Shown here: piece after piece, positions 58,816 through 64,000 of the stretch | Layout of the letters: each line of letters begins with the position of its first letter | How positions within the stretch are numbered: position 1 is the first letter of the stretch | Source of the DNA: Odontesthes bonariensis | Taxonomy: Eukaryota > Chordata > Actinopteri > Atheriniformes > Atherinopsidae | Assembly: GCF_027942865.1 (NCBI RefSeq) | Contig: NC_134515.1 | Span: 37,707,941 to 37,771,940 of the forward strand | Reading direction: 5' to 3' | Length of the DNA: 64,000 nucleotides | Program-made: the position numbers and the translations under genes | Notes under the pieces: generated by a model | The model's input: only the letters and a program-made list of their open reading frames with translations | Database searches by the model: none | Told to the model about the DNA's origin: nothing

Positions 58816-61405
58816 TCATATTGATAAGGTCGAGCTGTTTGGCCACTTGGCTGGGACAAAGAAATACCATTTCAGCCATCGCTCTAAAAAGTGTTCCATT
58901 TTTTGGTTAACATAGGCTGTTATTTGTTCCATCTTGTGTATTTCCACCACAATGTCTCTCCACATTTCAAGTGTTGGGCTTTCTGGTTGTAGCCATTTCC
59001 TCGTAATGGCTTTTTTGCTGGCCACCAGCAGAATGTTCATTAAGTATTTGTCCACTTTCAGCCAGTCTTGAGGAACACATCCTAGATACAACGTCTTAAA
59101 GTCCAGTGGCAAATCTTCTCTAAAGATATCTTGAAATGAATTATGTATTTCTGACCAAAAACCTTGAATTTTTGGGCATTCCCAAAAAACATGGTGGTGG
59201 TTTGCAACTTGTTGACCACATTGTCTCCAGCAGAGAGGGGTGGTGTCATTGAATTTAGATTTCTGGGATGGAGTAATAAAGTATCTGATGAAGTTCTGCC
59301 AGTTAAATTCCCGCCAGGTCACTGAACTGGAGCATTTCCATTGATATTGCCATATTCTTTTCCATTCTTCATCTGATATTTCATTTCCTGTTTCCCTTTC
59401 CCATTTTGCTTTAATATATGTTGTGGAGTGAGTGTTGAACTGTGATAGGCAGTTATACGTGGCTGATATAATACCTTTACTTAGGTTTGAATTGTATGCT
59501 CTTCTGAACAGTTCAATAAAGTTGTGATTTATCTCTGTTATATTTTTAACCTTTGTGTTAACATAATGTCGCAGCTGTAGGTATCTGAAAAAGTCTTGCT
59601 TATCTAATAGGTGCTTGTCCTGTAATATCTCAAAACTGAACATTGAGTTATCTTTCATAATGGTACATAAAGCTGTTATTCCTTTTGCTGTCCATATTTG
59701 GAATCTATTATCCATTGTATTTGGTGTAAAATCAGAATCATATGAGGACCATTTCAGAGGGAGCAAGTCTCCCTCTAATTTATACATTTTCAGCATATTT
59801 TTCCACACTTTCAAAGTAAATTTTACCCATGGGTTATCTGTTTTGTGTATGTAGTGTTTTAATTTGGAATCTGCTATAACTGCTTGTATAGGGATGGGAA
59901 GCAGCCTGTCTTCAATGTCTTTCCATTGTGCAAGGTATGATGGGTTGCACCAGCATAATATTGTTCTTATCTGAGCCGTAAAGTAATATTCTTTAAGAGA
60001 TGGTAAGGCCCAACCTCCCTTTTCTTTCTTTAGTTGTAGTGTTTTGAGGCGGACCCTTGGTCTCTTCCCCTGCCATATATACCTAGACAACATTTTGTCC
60101 CATTCATTAAATTGACTCTGGGATATTTCTATTGGTAGAGTCTGGAATAAATACAGCAACCTTGGTAGTATGTTCATTTTTATGGATTGTATCCTTGAGC
60201 TGAAGCTATGAAAGGGAATGAGGTTCCACCTTGAAATGTCCTCTTTAATCTTTTTATCTAGAGGGGAGTAGTTATAATCTGATAGTTTGGAAAGATCTTT
60301 TGGAATAGTGATACCCAGGTACTTAATATGTTTTGTTTGCCATGGCCATGGGTATTTGGTCTTTATCTCAACTGGTATATCATAGTTATAAGATAATACT
60401 TGGGTCTTGCTTACATTGACCTTGTACCCTGACAGTTCCCCATACTTCTCCAGTGCTACCATTAGTTGGGGTAAAGAGTGTGTTGGGTCGCTGAGATAGG
60501 TTATCACATCATCTGCATAACAAGCTATCTTCTGTTCTCTTTCTGCAAGATTTATACCTTTGATTTCTGAGTTTTGTCTTATATATTGAGTAAGTGGTTC
60601 AAGAAAAAGTGCAAACAATAGTGGTGACCAAGCGCATCTTTGTCTTGTTCCCCTCTCTAGGGTGAAACTATTAGAGAGATGACCATTAACTTTGACCCTT
60701 GCTGTAGGGTTATCATATAATGTTTGTATGGTATTGATGATCTTATTGTGGAAATTAAATCTGTGTAGGACTCTGTATAGAAAGGTCCAGGTGACCGAGT
60801 CAAAAGCTTTCTCTGCGTCTATACTAACCATTATTGCCTCCATTTTGGTCTTAATTACGTGGCTAAGAATGTGTAAGGTCCGTCTTATGTTATCTTGTGT
60901 TTGGCGTTGGTGTATAAAACCTGTCTGATCATTGTGGATCAGGTGGGTCATTAACTTCTCAAATCGCCTGGCCATTATGGAAGTAAACATCTTATAATCT
61001 AAATTTAAAACAGATATTGGTCTATATGATGCACATTTAGTTTTATCTTTGCCTTCTTTTGGAATGGCTGATATAATTGCCTCATTCCAGCTTAGAGGTA
61101 TTTGTGATTTTTCCAGGGTCCAATTCAGTGTGGGGAGTATGACCGGGATTAGTTCACTTTTAAACTCTTTGTACCATTCTGCTGTATATCCGTCGGAGCC
61201 TGGGGATTTACCCACTTTCAGTTTGCTAATTGTGGCTAGCAATTCACTTTCTGTTATCTCAGCTATAAGTGTATTGTTCTGTTCCTCTGACAGAGTAGGC
61301 AATTGCAATGAGTTTAAAAAAGTGTCAGTCTGAGATATACTTCCTCCTGGGACTCTGGTGTATAAGCTTTTGTAGTATTTCTCAAATGCTTCATGAATTT
61401 CACTT
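58816..61405 (-). pseudogene. L1 ORF2, reverse transcriptase and C-terminal part
   Basis: The frame is open from about 61405 (SEIHEAFEKYYKSLYTRVPG) with no stop to 58816. RT motifs: GSDGYTAEWYKEF, YRPISVLNLDYKMF, IDAEKAFDSVTW, SPLLFALFLEPL, YADDVITYLSDP (catalytic YADD), then the thumb (LPRLLYLFQTLPIEI) and a Cys/His cluster CWRQCG..HHHVFWECP. The region before SPLLFAL reads GTRQRCAW where L1 elements usually have GTRQGCPL, so this copy may be impaired. Confidence 0.9.
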
Positions 61406-62617
61406 ACCTAAATTATTTGTAAGTGCTTTTGTTAATGGATCGTGTATTTTATGAACAGTATTTTCAGCCATTCTCTTCTTCAACTTCCATGCCAGCAGTT
61501 TCATTGATTTGGAACCACTTTCATAGAATCTCTGTTTCAAGTACATAAGGTTTCGTTTAACATCCTGTGTAGTTATATTTCTGATTTCGGTTCTGACTTT
61601 ATCAATTTCCTGTAGTGTATTCCTATCTGAGTTCAATTTGTGCTTTAATTCCAGGTCCTTTAATTTTTTTTGTAGTCTGTCAAGTACTCCCTGTCTTTCT
61701 TTTTTCTTATGTGAGGCTATCGATATAATTTTACCTCTTAGGACAGCTTTCATGGTGTCCCATAACATGGGTGGTGATGTTTCCTCGTTGTCATTAAGTT
61801 CTAGGAAACTCTTTATTTCTTTTCTAATTTCTTCCTTAAATATAGGGTCATTTAATAGGCCAAAGTTTAGCTTCCATGTAGTATTTCTGGGTTGTAGGTT
61901 AAGGTCAACTGTGAGATACATAGGTGCATGGTCACTTAAATCTATTGTCCCAATATCACAAGTATGTATTTTATCCTTGTCCTTTCCAAATGTCATAAAA
62001 TAATCTATTCTTGTATATATGGCGTGGGGGGCTGAGTAGTGAGTGTAATCCCTTCTCCCTGGGAATAGCTCTCTCCAAATGTCAATAAGACCAACATCTT
62101 TAAAAAGTGTGTTGACGTTTTTAACTAACTTCGTTTCATCTGGTTTCCCACTTGAACAATCAAGTTTTGGTTGTAAATGAATATTAAGATCTCCCCCACA
62201 TATAAGAAGACCCTCAGTTTCTGTTGTCATCATTTCAGTTAATTTTTGAAAAAAGGATTTATCACTTCCTGGGGGTGCATAAATGTTAAATAATGTGACT
62301 ATGTTTCCATCTATCTTTCCTTTAACTAGGACATATCTACCCTCTTTATCTTTTATTTCAGATAGTTTTTCAAAGATAACATTTTTGGAGATAAGGATTG
62401 CCACTCTTCTGTGTCCTGATTTATATGATGAGAAAAATAATTCGTTAAAACCCATTGTTTTCAGTTTTCCATGTTCCTTGTCATTTAGGTGGGTCTCCTG
62501 TAAATAAACCACATGTGCCTTTTCTTTTTTCATTTTCGATAGAATTTTAGATCGCTTAATAGGATTTAACAGCCCGTTAACATTATATGAGATTATTTTA
62601 GTGTTATTACCAGCCAT
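61400..62617 (-). pseudogene. L1 ORF2, endonuclease part
   Basis: APE-type endonuclease of the L1. The first ATG in frame is 62617 (MAGNNTKIISYNVNGL). Motifs: SYNVNGL, YLQETHL (catalytic Glu), FNIYAPPG, ICGGDLNIHL, YTRIDYFM, LSDHAPMYL (catalytic SDH). It ends in TGA at 61400; ORF2 continues in another frame, so one small indel lies near 61400-61406. Confidence 0.9.
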
Positions 62618-62650
62618 TTGTATTGTCTGTGTATCCTTATTTTGTGACAA

Positions 62651-63427
62651 AAATAAAATGTTTCACTCCCTGTGACAACAATGAAAAGAAAACTTACATA
62701 CCAAAACAAGAAATAAGAAAACAGTGATTCCAAGGCAGGGGTCTCTAAACGACCCTTTGCTGATCTAGAATGAACGTCTAGCGTGGGAGGAAAGCCTCTC
62801 CTTTCCATGAGGTGAGGGCCTCCCCTAAAAAATTAAAAATCCTCATAAAAGACAAACAAAAGAGAATTTCCAGGTGGTTTTGATCCCACCTGTGCCTCCA
62901 GCTTCAGGTGTCTTCTGCTGAGTGAGAAGAAAAAATCTCTCCCTCCCACCAGAGGCGTATTTGCACCCTGTCCTCTGTACACACATATAATGTGAAAATT
63001 AAGTAGCCTATTTGTGTAGTAAACTGAAGATTTGGTTAACTAGAGCAAGCCAGCAATGAGTTATATAAGATAGAAATAAAATATTGGCTGCCTTTATATA
63101 GCCCATATAAATGAATAAGTACAAATAAATAAATAAAAAATAATGACCATAAAGCCCAGTTTTAAACCGCAACCAAGATGTTTTTTTTCCACAAAGGCAA
63201 GGAAATTAAGACCATTGTACAGTTTAAGTTATATGGAAAACAATTTTCATAACTGTCACATTGTCAATTGGAACCAAGTCTGCATTCTCTCTCATGCGTT
63301 AAAATCGCTGTACTCGAGAAGAGCGAGAAGAAAAAAAGAGAGAACAGAGTGGCTGGCGTATTAATAATAAGAGTAATGAATTAAAATATGTCCCCATAGT
63401 TCTCTGTGAGTGCATACCTGAAAGGTA
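62651..63427 (-). other. Long spacer between L1 ORF1 and ORF2
   Basis: About 0.8 kb separates the ORF1 stop (63428) from the ORF2 ATG (62617). No coding is seen. It holds a purine/pyrimidine-biased stretch near 63300-63350. Confidence 0.55.
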
Positions 63428-64000
63428 TCACTCTACAGTTGTAACGGTCTCACCATGTACGTTGAGAAAACCTTGCATGGCTCGCAGTAGGTTGCCGTCC
63501 ATCCGCGCTCGGCTGCTCTTCCTACTCCAGCCCATGTGATGCAGATCTCTCTCCCGTCGTTCTTCTTTGGATAGCTCCACTTCGATTCCCAAGTGTCGCA
63601 GGCCCTCTGCTGCCTTCCACGCAGCATCAAAAATCAGGGTTGCGTCTTGTGTGAACACCTTCAACTTCGCTGGGTAGGGGCTTTGGAATTTGATTTGCTT
63701 GGCTTTCAATTGCTTTTTGATGGGCGCATATTCCATTCTCCTCTTCTGCAGCGTAGGAGAGTAATCGTGGCTCAGCGTAATCCTCTCTCCCTTGTAAGTT
63801 AAATTCTTCTCCTTCCATGCTTTCTCCAGCACTAGTTGTTTAGTTTGAAAGTTGTGAAACTTCAAGACAAAAGACCTTGGGTTTGCCGTCGGGCTGGTGG
63901 GTTTTTGTATAAGGGACCTATGAGCACGGTCCAGTCGTAGTTCAAATTCGGCCGGCAGTTTAAGAAGTTCGTGAAGAAATTGGTCAATCCACAGGATTGT
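63428..64000 (-). CDS. L1 ORF1 protein, C-terminal part (partial)
   Basis: RNA-binding chaperone of L1. The frame is open from the window edge: WIDQFLHELLKLPAEFEL, RLDRAHRSL (the family's RRM region), FVLKFHNFQTKQLVLEKAW, then LSHDYSPTLQKRRMEYAPIK, KAKQIKFQSPYPAKLKVF and a C-terminus ending NVHGETVTTVE. The RLDRAHR and DYSP..QKRR motifs are typical of the C-terminal half of L1 ORF1p. The N-terminal coiled coil lies beyond the window. Confidence 0.88.
   Translation of the reverse strand, partial: TILWIDQFLHELLKLPAEFELRLDRAHRSLIQKPTSPTANPRSFVLKFHNFQTKQLVLEKAWKEKNLTYKGERITLSHDYSPTLQKRRMEYAPIKKQLKAKQIKFQSPYPAKLKVFTQDATLIFDAAWKAAEGLRHLGIEVELSKEERRERDLHHMGWSRKSSRARMDGNLLRAMQGFLNVHGETVTTVE

Larger units (their letters stand above)
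58650..64000 (-). mobile_element. L1-clade LINE, nearly complete, 5' end beyond the window
   Basis: In order on minus: ORF1 (64000-63428, partial), a 0.8-kb spacer, ORF2 endonuclease (62617-61400), ORF2 reverse transcriptase (about 61405-58816) and a 3' end running into T-rich + sequence (poly(A) tail on minus) at 58650-58690. The only frame break found in ORF2 is at about 61400. The orientation is the same as kcnab2. The copy is relatively young. Confidence 0.92.

Noticed and set aside
1..64000. CRISPR arrays, operons, tRNA or rRNA genes, riboswitches
   Set aside because: None seen. The window is vertebrate nuclear DNA, and no cloverleaf or rRNA-like sequence was recognised by eye.

Overview
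The window looks like a teleost fish nuclear genome. Genes are split by GT-AG introns of about 0.4 to 7 kb. The encoded proteins are vertebrate (troponin C, DEDD, a Kv-channel beta subunit), and the space between exons is filled with fish-type mobile DNA: L2/CR1, Rex1/Babar, Rex3/RTE and L1 LINEs, Tc1, hAT and PIF/Harbinger DNA elements, and long CA repeats. The sequence does not settle the species.

Layout: (1) 1-4880, the 3' end of a cardiac/slow troponin C gene on +: two coding exons, a 4.3-kb intron holding an RTE/Rex3 LINE copy, and a poly(A) signal. (2) 4880-10500, intergenic: a nearly 2.5-kb L2-type LINE interrupted by an 800-bp hAT MITE with a perfect 8-bp target duplication, then a 158-bp perfect AT palindrome. 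(3) 10510-22900, dedd on +: an ETS-motif promoter and probable non-coding exon 1, then four coding exons that join in frame to about 404 residues. Its introns hold several TIR or foldback DNA elements. (4) 22900-37000, a gene-poor repeat zone: Tc1 remnant, LINE fragments, a 1.4-kb minisatellite of 9-bp units that is open in all frames, and a Rex1-type LINE piece. (5) 37121-52609, the eight 3' coding exons of a Kv beta-2 (kcnab2-like) gene on -, with introns holding a nearly complete Rex1/Babar LINE on +, an RTE copy, a deleted Tc1 copy, foldback elements and an L2 tail only 25 bp from a splice acceptor. (6) 52600-58510, intron or 5' flank of that gene, with a broken gene resembling the fish SAMD3-like family. 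(7) 58650-64000, an L1 LINE on - with ORF1 (running off the window) and ORF2, broken by one frameshift.

The three host genes are not an operon and show no functional coupling. TnC is a sarcomeric calcium sensor, DEDD a death-effector-domain nuclear protein, and Kv beta an NADPH-binding channel subunit. The N-terminal third of the Kv beta protein and the first two thirds of troponin C lie outside the window or were not found. I found no convincing new biological system. The most interesting points are the nested insertions with readable target duplications, the L2 insertion beside a kcnab2 splice site, the SAMD3-like pseudogene, the all-frames-open minisatellite, and a young three-copy repeat family.
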